A DNA stretch of 64,000 nucleotides from DAONFI01 sp035403485 (lineage in GTDB: Bacteria; Planctomycetota; Phycisphaerae; SM23-33): the NCBI GenBank assembly GCA_964536835.1, contig CAZIAZ010000002.1:32299-96298 (forward strand), read 5' to 3'. Made by a program: the position numbers and the translations under genes. The notes beneath the pieces were generated by a model. That model was not told where the DNA came from. It was given only the letters and a program-made list of their open reading frames with translations, and did no database searches. Positions 44,440 through 53,047 of the stretch are shown here, one piece after another. The stretch's first letter is position 1. Each line of letters begins with the position of its first letter.

Positions 44440-45234
44440 ATGGCTGTAAGTAAAAAAACGGTACGCATAATTACGGGAGTCGTACTCGCGCTTATGCTGT
44501 TATTGGCGATTCTGTTCCTTATGGCGAGTACCGTTCCAGGCGATTACGGGCCGTTCCAGCTTACGCAGCAGGAACGCAAAGAAGCCGCCCAGGATTTCAT
44601 CAACAAACACGGCGCGCCGCTGCTGGAGCAGATTCGTCGCCCTGAACCATTCGAACACACCATCACCGAAGACGAGCTTAACTACTATTTCGCCAGCCTT
44701 GAGGAAATAGCATTTCTCAAACCCGCAAAACGCAACCAGGAACGCAAGACGTCGGGCGTTTACGAAGCCATGGACGCCGCCGGCTTTGCCGACCCGGCTG
44801 TGCGGCTTGACGACGGCGTAATGACTCTAATGGTGCGAAGCAGAGCCGCCAACAAGGTCATATCGGTGGATATAGGCTTTGACATGACGGACGACAGGCA
44901 TCTTCTAATATCAATAAAAAGCGTCAGAATAGGCAAGCTCGCCGTGCCGCAGACGCTCGTCGCCGGCTCAATCAATACATTCAAAACAGCCGTCGGCCCA
45001 CAGGACGCTATTACCGAAGAATCTCTGCGAGACCTGGATTCCATAATCGCGAACGTGATAGCTAAAATCAACGATAAGCCTTTTCCGACGGAATTCAAAC
45101 TGGGCTCAAAACGACTGCGTGAGATACGCGACTTTAAAATTGACGATGGCAAGCTGACCGTAAAAATAGTGCCGGTGCAGAAAGATGACAAAACCGCCGA
45201 CTCTCCGGAATCGAAATCATCCGATAAAGACTGA
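44440..45234 (+). CDS. Membrane-anchored extracytoplasmic protein, YpmS/DUF2140-like
   Basis: 264 residues with one N-terminal transmembrane segment (about 9-30). The soluble part has the layout of the YpmS/DUF2140 group: an early DELNYYFASL segment, VRLDDGVMTLMV, then SIKSVRIGKLAVPQTLV, and a final beta-strand region, followed by a charged tail. Function is unknown for this family; the fold may bind lipid or another hydrophobic ligand. AGGAGG precedes the start. It stands alone between two intergenic repeat-bearing regions. The family link is by pattern and moderate in strength. Confidence 0.6.
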   Translation: MAVSKKTVRIITGVVLALMLLLAILFLMASTVPGDYGPFQLTQQERKEAAQDFINKHGAPLLEQIRRPEPFEHTITEDELNYYFASLEEIAFLKPAKRNQERKTSGVYEAMDAAGFADPAVRLDDGVMTLMVRSRAANKVISVDIGFDMTDDRHLLISIKSVRIGKLAVPQTLVAGSINTFKTAVGPQDAITEESLRDLDSIIANVIAKINDKPFPTEFKLGSKRLREIRDFKIDDGKLTVKIVPVQKDDKTADSPESKSSDKD

Positions 45235-45389
45235 CTTTTCAGAGCATGCTCCAGTAATAATTTTGCGGGTTAACTCCCAAAAATTACGAAGGGTCTATTA
45301 TTTATTACTCAAAGTGCCCGATTGACGATATTTGGTTCGGTATACTAAAAACCGTTAGACCGGTCAGTTTGAATTTATTTTAAAAAATC

Positions 45390-45731
45390 ATGCAAGCCAG
45401 ATTTGTCATATTGTTTCACAGCGGCAATGGGCAGGATCATTACGACCTGATGATTGAGACTGGTGAGCGTTTGGCAACGTGGCAGTTTCTATCGTTTCCA
45501 GCCGCCGGCGCCATCTGCAGACAACTGCCGCCGCATCGCAAGGCTTATCTCACATATCAGGGCCATGTCAGCAATCGTCGCGGCGAAGTCACGCGAATAG
45601 ACAAAGGCTTCTGCGAGCCGGCGGAAACTGCCGACGGTTTGCGGGTCAGCCTCCGCGGAAAAAAAATCGCCGGCGAATTTCTGCTTTCGAAAATCGCCGG
45701 CGACGAATGGTCGTTCAATATCGCATCATAA
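45390..45731 (+). CDS. Stand-alone LigD phosphoesterase-like domain protein
   Basis: 113 residues. HYDLMIETGERLATWQF matches the HYDLRLE...LxSW core of the 3'-phosphoesterase domain of LigD (bacterial non-homologous end joining). GHVSNRRGEVTRIDKG and the closing GEFLLSKIAGDEWSF fit the barrel strands. In LigD the domain trims 3' phosphates and ribonucleotides at DNA breaks. Here it is alone, with no ligase, polymerase or Ku gene nearby. Some metal ligands of LigD cannot be matched with certainty, so activity is open. Its end overlaps the convergent LysM gene by six bases. Confidence 0.72.
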   Translation: MQARFVILFHSGNGQDHYDLMIETGERLATWQFLSFPAAGAICRQLPPHRKAYLTYQGHVSNRRGEVTRIDKGFCEPAETADGLRVSLRGKKIAGEFLLSKIAGDEWSFNIAS

Positions 45732-47054
45732 CCCGAAATCCGGTTCATCGGACGGAACGGGCTCAGACGACGAAGGCGCCGAATGACGACGTTCCGCGGT
45801 GTTTTCGTCCGACGTATGGGTAGACGTAGCGGGCGTGCCTTCCGGCTTGGCTGGCAGAACGATTCTCTGTCCTACACGAAGATTATTGGCGTTGATATTC
45901 GGATTTGCTTTCTTGATGAGGTCGGCATAAGAACCGTCGCCGAATTCTTTTTCGGCTATCGTCCAGAGGCTGTCTCCGGATTTTACAGTATAGTAATTCG
46001 CGGCTGAAGTTTCAGTCGTTACAGTATCGCTTCCGTAAGTGGTCATTTCACCGGCAACGCTTGATGTGCTGACGACTTCACCAGGAATTACAAGCCGCAG
46101 GCCCGGCCGCAATGTCTCAACGCCCGGATTAGCCTTCTGTATTTCCTTGTAACGATACCCTTTGCCATAAACCCGTTGCGCAATAGTCCAAAAGCTGTCG
46201 CCGGATTTCGTCACGTAGATATTTTTTCCGGTCGCGTCGGTAAAGGTCGTACCCTGCGTTACAGTGTCCCGCAGCCGCTGTCTTGCATTTTCCGGCAGCG
46301 GGGGAATCTTGAGCACTTGCCCAGCCTTGAGATTGGACATGTCGACGTCAGGATTAGCCTGGCGGATGAGTTTCCAATATTGGCCCATACCTTTGCCGTA
46401 AACATTTTCGGCAATATACCAGCCCACGTCGTTTGGCTTAACGACGTATGTACTTGGAGTAGTACCGCCGACCGGCTCAACAGAAGAAACGGTCGTCGCG
46501 TTATTTTGGCTTGCAGATGTGGTTGATTCGACCGCCGGCACACCCCATTCGACGGCAGCTTCGGCGGGCGGAGTTTTTAATGAACCGGCGGCAGGTTTTA
46601 CTGCGACGGTTTCGGAAGATGCAGTACCACCTGCATTGTTATCCGCCAGACGCGGCGACAGTGTTTCAGAAGCACCCGGCGAGTTTTCCGCGGCGTTTTC
46701 ATTGCCGGTACGAGTCGACCAATTATCGACCCGCTCTGCCAGCGTAGAAGACTGTGCCGGTTTTGCCGCAGCCGGCGAAACGGTTTCAGCCGCAGGCGCA
46801 GCTGTCGCAACAGCGACGGTATTATTCGCCGGAGTAGTCTCGCCGGACATGCTCGGCGGCGGAAACTCGCTGGTGGTCGACGAGCCGGTTGCTGTCGTTT
46901 CACCTACAAAAGTGTTCTCCGCTGCCGGAGTTTCAGGGACAGTCGGTATTTCGGGCTTCCTGGTTTTGCCTGGCCCTCTGAAAATAAAGTAACCCACACC
47001 CAGGAACAGCACCAATAGCCCTATGACCAATCCTATCTTATAATCATTCTTCAT
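45726..47054 (-). CDS. Membrane-anchored protein with three LysM domains
   Basis: 442 residues: one N-terminal transmembrane segment (6-26), a long Ala/Thr/Ser/Pro-rich linker (27-200), and LysM domains at 203-251, 280-324 and 354-401. The repeats carry the usual sequence (YVVKPNDVGWYIAENVYG; VTKSGDSFWTIAQRVYG; YTVKSGDSLWTIAEKEFG) and end in KIPP, LVIPG and VLPAK. The protein should bind peptidoglycan from an inner membrane anchor. It is a paralogue of the LysM lipoprotein at 11374-11904. No enzyme domain is fused, so a structural or scaffold role is likely. Confidence 0.87.
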   Translation of the reverse strand: MKNDYKIGLVIGLLVLFLGVGYFIFRGPGKTRKPEIPTVPETPAAENTFVGETTATGSSTTSEFPPPSMSGETTPANNTVAVATAAPAAETVSPAAAKPAQSSTLAERVDNWSTRTGNENAAENSPGASETLSPRLADNNAGGTASSETVAVKPAAGSLKTPPAEAAVEWGVPAVESTTSASQNNATTVSSVEPVGGTTPSTYVVKPNDVGWYIAENVYGKGMGQYWKLIRQANPDVDMSNLKAGQVLKIPPLPENARQRLRDTVTQGTTFTDATGKNIYVTKSGDSFWTIAQRVYGKGYRYKEIQKANPGVETLRPGLRLVIPGEVVSTSSVAGEMTTYGSDTVTTETSAANYYTVKSGDSLWTIAEKEFGDGSYADLIKKANPNINANNLRVGQRIVLPAKPEGTPATSTHTSDENTAERRHSAPSSSEPVPSDEPDFGL

Positions 47055-47168
47055 TTCCGGTTCTCCGTATTCTCAAAACGATTTGCAATATTGTATATAA
47101 CCGTCTGTCCGCGGACAATGGTTTTTTTGAATAACGATTTTTGGTGCAGAATCGGCGATTGCGGAACT

Positions 47169-47954
47169 TCAGGCGTTATTGGGAGTTATCGCTGTAGTTT
47201 CGTCTTCGGACGGATTTTGCAGCAGGGCCATTATGACGGCATTTGCGATAGTCAGGCCGAAAATGCCGGTTATCGTCGGCAATGAGCCGAGCGACCGCCT
47301 GGGCCGGCCGCGCAAAATTACCCCCTGTTCGCTATTTTCAAGCTCCGCCATCGCCGATTCTTCCAGTTCACACGTCGGCTCGGATGAAAACACGCAGGTA
47401 ATGTCCGTCGTCAACCCGCGTTTGCGAAGCATTTTGCGAACGCGCCTCGCCAGCGGACAATGCGTCGCCTTTTTCAGCGGGCCGATTTTTATGAACGACG
47501 GATCTTTCCGCAATGCAGCTCCCATGCTGGAGATTATGGGTATTTTACGTTCGATGCAGGCAGCCGCCAGTTCCACCTTCGGCAATAGCGCATCGATAGC
47601 GTCGATGACCATGTCGACCCGGCCGGCGAGTATTTCGTCCAGCGTATCGGTATGCAGAAAAGCTCGCATGGCTTGGACGTGACATGCCGGATTGATGTCT
47701 TTTACGCGAGCAGCCGCCAATTCCACTTTCGGCTGGCCGACCGTCGAATCCAGAGCAAGCAGTTGACGATTTATATTCGTCGGCGAGACCACGTCGAAAT
47801 CCACCAGCCGCAGATTGCCCACGCCGCCGCGCGCAATGCCCTCCATCGCATAGCCGCCGACGGCGCCGAGGCCGACTATCACGACGTGCGAGTCGTCGAG
47901 TCGTTCCATGGCTTTTTCGCCGAGCAGCATTCTGGTTCGTAAAAATCTGTCCAT
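47169..47954 (-). CDS. tcdA: tRNA threonylcarbamoyladenosine dehydratase TcdA
   Basis: 261 residues of the E1/ThiF-like family. It uses ATP to cyclise t6A37 in tRNA to ct6A. Seen: the N-terminal RFLRTRMLLGEKAMERL, the nucleotide-binding VIVGLGAVGGYAMEGIARGG, VDFDVVSPTNINRQLLAL and DAIDALLPKVEL. These are the TcdA/YgdL pattern rather than ThiF or MoeB (there are no zinc cysteine pairs). It complements tsaD at 12823. The TatD gene lies upstream with a 38-base gap, so they are probably one operon. Confidence 0.92.
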   Translation of the reverse strand: MDRFLRTRMLLGEKAMERLDDSHVVIVGLGAVGGYAMEGIARGGVGNLRLVDFDVVSPTNINRQLLALDSTVGQPKVELAAARVKDINPACHVQAMRAFLHTDTLDEILAGRVDMVIDAIDALLPKVELAAACIERKIPIISSMGAALRKDPSFIKIGPLKKATHCPLARRVRKMLRKRGLTTDITCVFSSEPTCELEESAMAELENSEQGVILRGRPRRSLGSLPTITGIFGLTIANAVIMALLQNPSEDETTAITPNNA

Positions 47955-47992
47955 GTCAAAATCCTGTATTTTTGTTGCAGCCCAAAAATCTT

Positions 47993-48757
47993 TTATTGAC
48001 CCATGAGAAATTTTTTGGCGTTTTCGAGCGTCAGATTTTCCACATCCTGCGGGGTCGTTTTGAGTATTTTTGCGACTTCATCCCTGACAAGGCCGAGGTA
48101 CTCCGGCAGAGTCGGGTAGTCGTATCCGAAAATTTTCAATTCGGGCGAATCCGTCTCAATCAGCAGCCGGTCTGCCGGCACGGCGACTACTGCCTGCCGG
48201 GCTTTTCTGGCTTGCGGGTTGAGGATATTGCCCGCAAATGAAAAATAAGCGCCCATCGATGCCAGCCGGCCAACCGTCTCCGGCGAACCACGGAATGCAT
48301 GCATCATGAATGGCCGCTGCGGCGTATTCTGCTCCAGCAAATCCAACATCGCACCATCGGCGTTGAGCGAGTGCAACGCCATCGGCCGGCTAAGTCGGTC
48401 AGCCAGCCGTATCTGTTCCGCAAGAAATTTCTTTTGAAGCTCCAGGGTATTTTTGCATTTTTTGAACCAGCAGTCCAGGCCGGCTTCGCCGAGGCCGGCG
48501 GTTGGAAATTTCTCAAGGTACGACTCCAGCCTCTCCAGCCAGTCCGCCGGCGAATCGGCTACGAAAAAAGGATGTATGCCGAAAAACGGCACAATCTGGC
48601 CGTATTGCAGGGCGATTTCCGCAACAGCCTGAAAGTCGTCGCAGGATGTTGCGTTGCACCAGAAAGAGTCCACACCTTTCATGCCGGCAGACTGAACGTG
48701 CCGACATATCTGTGCATTTAATGGAGCCAACTGGAGATGTAAATGACAATCTATCAT
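47993..48757 (-). CDS. TatD-family metal-dependent hydrolase
   Basis: 254 residues, TIM-barrel amidohydrolase of the TatD DNase family. The first metal motif is DCHLHLQ (instead of the usual DTHCH or DSHCH), followed by FFGIHPFFV, GLGEAGLD, the histidine in MALHSLN and RLLIETDSPEL. Members have 3'-5' exonuclease or D-aminoacyl-tRNA deacylase activity. It lies directly upstream of tcdA on the same strand. The family call is firm, the substrate not. Confidence 0.87.
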   Translation of the reverse strand: MIDCHLHLQLAPLNAQICRHVQSAGMKGVDSFWCNATSCDDFQAVAEIALQYGQIVPFFGIHPFFVADSPADWLERLESYLEKFPTAGLGEAGLDCWFKKCKNTLELQKKFLAEQIRLADRLSRPMALHSLNADGAMLDLLEQNTPQRPFMMHAFRGSPETVGRLASMGAYFSFAGNILNPQARKARQAVVAVPADRLLIETDSPELKIFGYDYPTLPEYLGLVRDEVAKILKTTPQDVENLTLENAKKFLMGQ

Positions 48758-49021
48758 GATTTTTTTATATTGTATCGAATCTTCTGAGCCGTTTCTCTGT
48801 TAAATTTGTATCATTATAATATTAAAAAAACTTGCCCGATAATGAATGTTTGCGTAGTATTTTAATATGTCATTCGTAGTTCAACGGTTTTTTAAAGAGT
48901 GCCTGCCAAAAGAATTCTGTTTTGGGAGCTACTGCAAACCGTAAATGACGCCTGAAAAGTACACAATGCTACGGGTTTTAACCCTTGGAGACTTTTGCAC
49001 GAACAGACTTTAGAGGTAAGG

Positions 49022-50203
49022 ATGGTCGGCAAACATAAAAAAATGATAAAGAGGGAATACTTCGACCCCGAAGAATTAGCCATCGGTTTGAGTCATTACG
49101 ACCTTGGCATAATCAAGAGCATACGTGAATTTCCACGCGGCTCAAGCCGCGCTCCCAAGTGCATAGTCGAATGCGAGCGCGGCAGATATCTTTTCAAACG
49201 TCGTCAGCACGGCGTGGAGAATCTGGACAAGGTCGCGTTCACGCATCACATCCAGCTCAGCCTGGCGGCTCAGAATTTTCCGCTGCCGCACCTTCAGCCG
49301 ACCCGCGATGACGGCAATTCGATGCTCATATTCAATGACCACATTTATGAATTGCAGGAATTCATCGCCGGCACAGGTTACGACCAGTCATTGAAGGCGA
49401 CCGAGCAGTCCGGCCATGCGCTGGGGCTGTATCACAAGCTGCTCGAACATTTTCGTTCCGAATATGAACCGCCGACGGCAAGTTATCACAATGCCAAGGC
49501 GATACATCACTCAATACTTCACTGTGCGTCAGCGATGAAGAGCAAATGCGACCAGGCGAGCAACACCATAGACAACACCGTCACGATTCTGGACGAATAT
49601 TATCGCAAGTGCGTGGAAAAACTCAACAAGATAGGCCTTCATCACTGGCCCAGCCAGATAGTCCACGGCGACTGGCATCCCGGCAACATGCTTTTCCGCG
49701 ACCAGCTCGTCGCCGCGGTAATAGATTACGATACGGCCCGGCTGCATCAGCGAGTCATAGATTTTGCAAACGGCGCGTTGCAGTTTTCAATCATCGGCGG
49801 CGGCGATAATCCGCTTGAATGGCCGGCGAATCTCGATATGCCGCGATTCAAGGCATTTTTGCATGGCTATGATTCGGTGAATGTCATAACGCAGGACGAA
49901 CTGAAATCCATTCCGCTGCTAATGTGCGAAGCCATCATTTCCGAAGCCGTCCTCCCCATTGCGTCCACCGGCGGTTTCGGGCGATTCAACGGCTGCGAAT
50001 TTCTGCAGATGATACGCAAAAAAGTCGAATGGATACTCAAAAATTACTCGGCCCTGGTAAACATTCTGAATACGCCGATACCGGAATACGCCGGCCTGCC
50101 GCCGCAGAACGCATCGTCGCAAACTGCCAGAAAACCCATAGAAGACATCGACGACCCGCTAAGCGGCTTGGCTGAAATCGTCGAACGAATCAATCCCAAA
50201 TAG
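49022..50203 (+). CDS. CotS/APH-type phosphotransferase
   Basis: 393 residues from ATG at 49022 with GAGGTAAGG directly upstream (a TTG at 48995 is in frame). The eukaryotic-kinase-like aminoglycoside phosphotransferase fold is shown by the catalytic loop VHGDWHPGNMLF (Brenner motif) and the metal-binding VIDYDTAR. The N-lobe has a lysine in YLFKRRQHG. The build is close to CotS/homoserine-kinase-like enzymes. Substrate unknown: spore-coat, choline, sugar or antibiotic kinases share this fold, and no neighbour helps. It is a single gene before tRNA-Leu. Confidence 0.8.
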   Translation: MVGKHKKMIKREYFDPEELAIGLSHYDLGIIKSIREFPRGSSRAPKCIVECERGRYLFKRRQHGVENLDKVAFTHHIQLSLAAQNFPLPHLQPTRDDGNSMLIFNDHIYELQEFIAGTGYDQSLKATEQSGHALGLYHKLLEHFRSEYEPPTASYHNAKAIHHSILHCASAMKSKCDQASNTIDNTVTILDEYYRKCVEKLNKIGLHHWPSQIVHGDWHPGNMLFRDQLVAAVIDYDTARLHQRVIDFANGALQFSIIGGGDNPLEWPANLDMPRFKAFLHGYDSVNVITQDELKSIPLLMCEAIISEAVLPIASTGGFGRFNGCEFLQMIRKKVEWILKNYSALVNILNTPIPEYAGLPPQNASSQTARKPIEDIDDPLSGLAEIVERINPK

Positions 50204-50303
50204 ATATGGTTCTCGAAAAAATAACCATTCTCATTGGCCAGCGTTAATCGACATATGTTTTTCTTGCCATGTTCAGCCGATATGGTTATCATGTCCCCTC
50301 CTT

Positions 50304-50387
50304 GCCGGAGTGGCGGAATTGGCAGACGCGAAGGATTCAAAATCCTTTTCTCGCAAGGGAGTGTGGGTTCGAGTCCCTCCTCCGGCA
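50304..50387 (+). tRNA. tRNA-Leu (CAA anticodon)
   Basis: The acceptor stem GCCGGAG pairs with CTCCGGC, with discriminator A at 50387. The D arm is GCGGAATTGGCAGACGC, the anticodon arm is AAGGA-TTCAAAA-TCCTT (anticodon CAA, reading UUG), and a long class II variable arm follows, then the T loop TTCGAGT. One T-T mismatch is in the T stem. CCA is not encoded. An AGCTT/AAGCT hairpin with a T run follows at 50440. Confidence 0.95.
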
Positions 50388-50406
50388 AATCAGGTATTTC
50401 ATTTCG

Positions 50407-50480
50407 TTTAGAGCGATTCTCAAATTTATTTCCAAAATGAGCTTGCGAAAGCTTTTTCGGCTGTGCCAGGCTGCTCTAAA
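50407..50480. repeat. 74-base element with TTTAGAGC/GCTCTAAA ends
   Basis: Perfect 8-bp terminal inverted repeats (50407-50414 and 50473-50480) enclose GATTCTC-AAATTTATTTCC, which resembles 39330-39350 and part of 11950-11965. The element includes a hairpin AGCTT-gcga-AAGCT followed by T5 (50440-50457) that can end the tRNA transcript, and it runs into the last codons of the convergent YhcH gene. Confidence 0.65.
50440..50457 (+). terminator. tRNA-Leu terminator
   Basis: AGCTT (50440-50444) and AAGCT (50449-50453) with a GCGA tetraloop, then a T run. Short but well placed 53 bases past the tRNA. Confidence 0.55.
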
Positions 50481-50934
50481 AGAGAATTTTAAAGACAGCT
50501 TTTTTGACTTTTGACGGCTCGTCATTTGCAGCGATGCACGGCTGGTGAATATCCTGCGGAAAAAGTACCGCGAATCTGCCAGGTATCATGCGCAGGGTAG
50601 CCCCGGCAGCCTGAGAGCCTCTGGCGTAAAAACCGACGTCGACAGTTTCGTCGTAAGCCTCGGTCAATTCAAGATTTGTCTCATTTAAAACGTCGAGTTC
50701 CTCCCTGCCTTCCAGCACCACCTGAACGTCAATGTATTTTTGATGAAATTCATATCTGCCCTCGCCTCTCAGCCGTGTTTCATATTCATTTATATTTACG
50801 TAAAGGTCGTCGCCTTCGATACTTGTTCTGCCGGCCGCGTCAGCCGGCATTGCAGCGAGGAATTCCGCGACAGCCTCAAGCTCCGGTATTGCGTCAAAAT
50901 ACAAATCCAGATTATCCGTAGAGTCGAAAATCAT
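50476..50934 (-). CDS. YhcH/YjgK/YiaL-family protein
   Basis: 152 residues, a beta-barrel (cupin-like) protein of the YhcH/YjgK/YiaL family. Seen: GRYEFHQKYIDVQVVLEGRE with the metal-binding HxxxxD and Q pattern, and FAVLFPQDIHQPCIA with the later histidine. Members are linked to sialic acid or other sugar catabolism, possibly as anomer or isomer-handling enzymes. No sugar genes are adjacent here. Its last bases overlap the right end of an AGAGC-type repeat. Confidence 0.87.
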   Translation of the reverse strand: MIFDSTDNLDLYFDAIPELEAVAEFLAAMPADAAGRTSIEGDDLYVNINEYETRLRGEGRYEFHQKYIDVQVVLEGREELDVLNETNLELTEAYDETVDVGFYARGSQAAGATLRMIPGRFAVLFPQDIHQPCIAANDEPSKVKKAVFKILF

Positions 50935-51081
50935 TTGAAAAATTCTCCAATAAACTTAAGCCACATAAATTACTACACTACTACACCGGCACCCAGATAA
51001 GCCGCTGAAAATATGACGGCGTATTGTAATGAATTTTTTTATCATATAAACATTAAAAATACGAAAAAAGCACAATTGCTA

Positions 51082-51110
51082 TTGACCACGGGAATGTAAG
51101 GGTTTAAAAT
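51082..51110 (+). promoter_or_regulatory. Sigma-70-type promoter of the pre-nusA RNA
   Basis: TTGACC (51082-51087), a 17-base spacer and TAAAAT (51105-51110): five of six matches in each hexamer at the ideal distance. Start of transcription near 51117. Confidence 0.65.
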
Positions 51111-51116
51111 TTCCCA

Positions 51117-51444
51117 AACTGTTACTAATGTCGGATTCGCATCGATTTGGCAGGATGCCGTTTGGCGGCCTGCTTTTATATTTTTGGGAATCAGGATTAA
51201 CGAAGTGTTACTTGAGCGATACAGGCATGAAATCACGATGGTGATTGTTAGCCTTGGACAGCGAGGCTGGGCCGATGCATAATCGGCATGGCAAGATGGT
51301 GATGGCCCACGACGGCGCGGATCTTTCCGCACCTCCGGGTAGGATTCCATCCTCTTTTGCCCGCCGTAAGAGCGGCAGGGGCAGAAAGGGATGATTCTAT
51401 CCACAGTGAATTTTACGGAAGCGGGCCGTTTGCCCGCTTTTTTT
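51117..51444 (+). ncRNA. Putative structured RNA (~330 nt) between promoter and terminator
   Basis: From the promoter at 51082-51110 to the terminator ending at 51444. Hairpins seen in order: GCAGG-atGCCgtttGGCgg-CCTGC with a T-rich tail (51150-51185, could be an early terminator); ATCAC-gatg-GTGAT; AGCCT-N9-AGGCT; CCGAT-gcata-ATCGG; and TGCCC-GCCG with CGGC-GGGGCA near 51356-51384. I find none of the invariant motifs of RNase P RNA, tmRNA, SRP RNA or 6S RNA. It may be a free-standing RNA or a long leader that controls nusA. Confidence 0.5.
51420..51444 (+). terminator. Intrinsic terminator ahead of nusA
   Basis: AGCGGGC (51420-51426) pairs with GCCCGCT (51432-51438) followed by a run of seven T. 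Being before nusA, it either ends a separate RNA or attenuates the nusA operon; NusA itself stimulates such terminators. Confidence 0.8.
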
Positions 51445-51580
51445 GTTTTTTTGCTTTACTTCATATATGTGATGCTTGGCCGGCTGTCGGCCAACTGAAA
51501 GTATGACATTATGGCCCAAAAAAACTGGGAGGGTCACGCCTCGCCGGTTAGTGAACAACAGTTTTTGCAGGATAATTGCC

Positions 51581-52771
51581 ATGAATCAGGAAATGCTGAG
51601 AATAGTTAACGGAATAGCACGAGAAAAAAACATCGACCCCGGCGTGGTGTTTGACGACCTTGAAATGGCCATGCGTTCAGCCATTCGCAAGGCGAACACT
51701 CCCGAAACCGAAATAGAGGTTTCCATCAATCGTGCCACAGGCGACATAATCGCAGTCATCGACGGCGAAGCCATGAGCATCGCCGCGTTGGGCCGCATCG
51801 CCGCCCAGACCGCCAAACAAGTACTGATTCAACGCATCCGCGAAGCCGAACGCGATAGCATTTTTGACGAATACGCCCAGCAGAAAGGCAAAATCGTCAC
51901 CGGCCGCGTCGCCAGGTGGGAGGGCGGCTCGCTTGTGGTCGACCTTGACCGCGGCGAAGCCATCTTGCCCAAAAGCGAACAGATTCCCGGCGATTCTCAC
52001 CATATCGACGAACGCATCCGGGCGATGATTCTGGATGTACGTGAACAGCCCGGCAACGTGAAAATCATTCTTTCACGCACACACCCCGATTTTATCCGTG
52101 CGCTGTTCGAACTTGAAGTGCCGGAAGTGTCCGAAGGCATCATCGAAATCAACGCGCTGGCTCGCGAAGCCGGCTATCGTACCAAAGTGGCCGTCAACAG
52201 CCTTGACAGCAAAGTCGATGCCGTCGGAGCATGTGTAGGTATCCGCGGCAGCCGAATAAAAAACATCGTTGATGAACTCGGCGGCGAAAAAATAGACATC
52301 GTCCGCTGGAACGAGTCGTCGAAAAACCTTATAGGCAATGCACTTAAGCCGGCTGAAGTGACCGAGATAGCTCTCTGTTTCGAACTTGGCCGGGCTACCG
52401 TGGTTGTTACGGATGACCAGCTTTCGCTCGCCATCGGCAAGCGCGGCCAGAATGTACGCCTTGCCGCAAGGCTGACGAACTGGGACATAGACATCCTTAC
52501 GCCGGATGAATATAACACAGCTCTTGACCTGCTCGAAAAAACCGCCAAAAGCATTGAAGGCGTCGACCCTGCAATAGTGGACAAAATTATAGCTATGGGC
52601 ATGGTTTCAGTCCTGGATGTGGACGAAGTGGGCCCTGACCCGCTTGTGGAAGAACTTGGTATAGAACAGCCGGTTGCGCAGGCTATCGTCGAAGCATGCA
52701 CTGAAGCCTCGAAGAACGTGGATGAAACCAAAACCAAGGCTGCCCAGGTACAACGGCAGGAGTTGCCGTAA
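51581..52771 (+). CDS. nusA: Transcription termination/antitermination factor NusA
   Basis: 396 residues from ATG at 51581 (GCAGGATA upstream). NusA binds RNA polymerase and nascent RNA and affects pausing, termination and antitermination. Domains in order: N-terminal polymerase-binding (1-125), S1 (130-200), two KH domains (about 200-345; GIRGSRIKNIVDELGGEKIDIVRW and LAIGKRGQNVRLAARL) and a short helix-hairpin-helix-like C-terminus. It begins the nusA-infB-rbfA block. The position just after a terminator suggests autoregulation. Confidence 0.96.
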   Translation: MNQEMLRIVNGIAREKNIDPGVVFDDLEMAMRSAIRKANTPETEIEVSINRATGDIIAVIDGEAMSIAALGRIAAQTAKQVLIQRIREAERDSIFDEYAQQKGKIVTGRVARWEGGSLVVDLDRGEAILPKSEQIPGDSHHIDERIRAMILDVREQPGNVKIILSRTHPDFIRALFELEVPEVSEGIIEINALAREAGYRTKVAVNSLDSKVDAVGACVGIRGSRIKNIVDELGGEKIDIVRWNESSKNLIGNALKPAEVTEIALCFELGRATVVVTDDQLSLAIGKRGQNVRLAARLTNWDIDILTPDEYNTALDLLEKTAKSIEGVDPAIVDKIIAMGMVSVLDVDEVGPDPLVEELGIEQPVAQAIVEACTEASKNVDETKTKAAQVQRQELP

Positions 52772-53047
52772 ATTTTGATATTTTTTATATTTTGATATTT
52801 AAAGCTTTTGAGATGTCACTGGTTTGACGGCTTTAACGGTATGTAGCAGGTTTGAGTTGCTTTTGTAGTTTGCGGGCTGGATTAGGTGTCGGGCGACTTT
52901 GACCATATCCGGCAGCCAGGCTGTGTTTTACCTGTTACGAAGTAAATTTCCGTGCAGAATACACGGATAAATACGGAATCGTTCAATTTGATTGAAAAAT
53001 TTAAAAGTTGTATGATTTTCAGGAATACCGCTTTGCGGAGGTAGTCT

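Larger units (their letters stand above)
50935..51580. other. 646-base non-coding region ahead of nusA
   Basis: No gene-like frame. It contains a full sigma-70-type promoter (51082-51110), an early hairpin with a T-rich tail (51150-51185), a series of hairpins (51200-51400), a strong terminator (51420-51444) and a further hairpin TTGGCCG/CGGCCAA just before nusA (51476-51495). The rimP gene, usual at this place in many bacteria, is absent. Confidence 0.65.

Noticed and set aside
51117..51444. RNase P RNA, tmRNA, SRP RNA or 6S RNA
   Set aside because: The invariant motifs (such as GAGGAAAGTCC, the tRNA-like ends of tmRNA, or the SRP GGAAGGAAGCAGCC-type loop) are not found, and the ends do not pair into a 6S-like rod.
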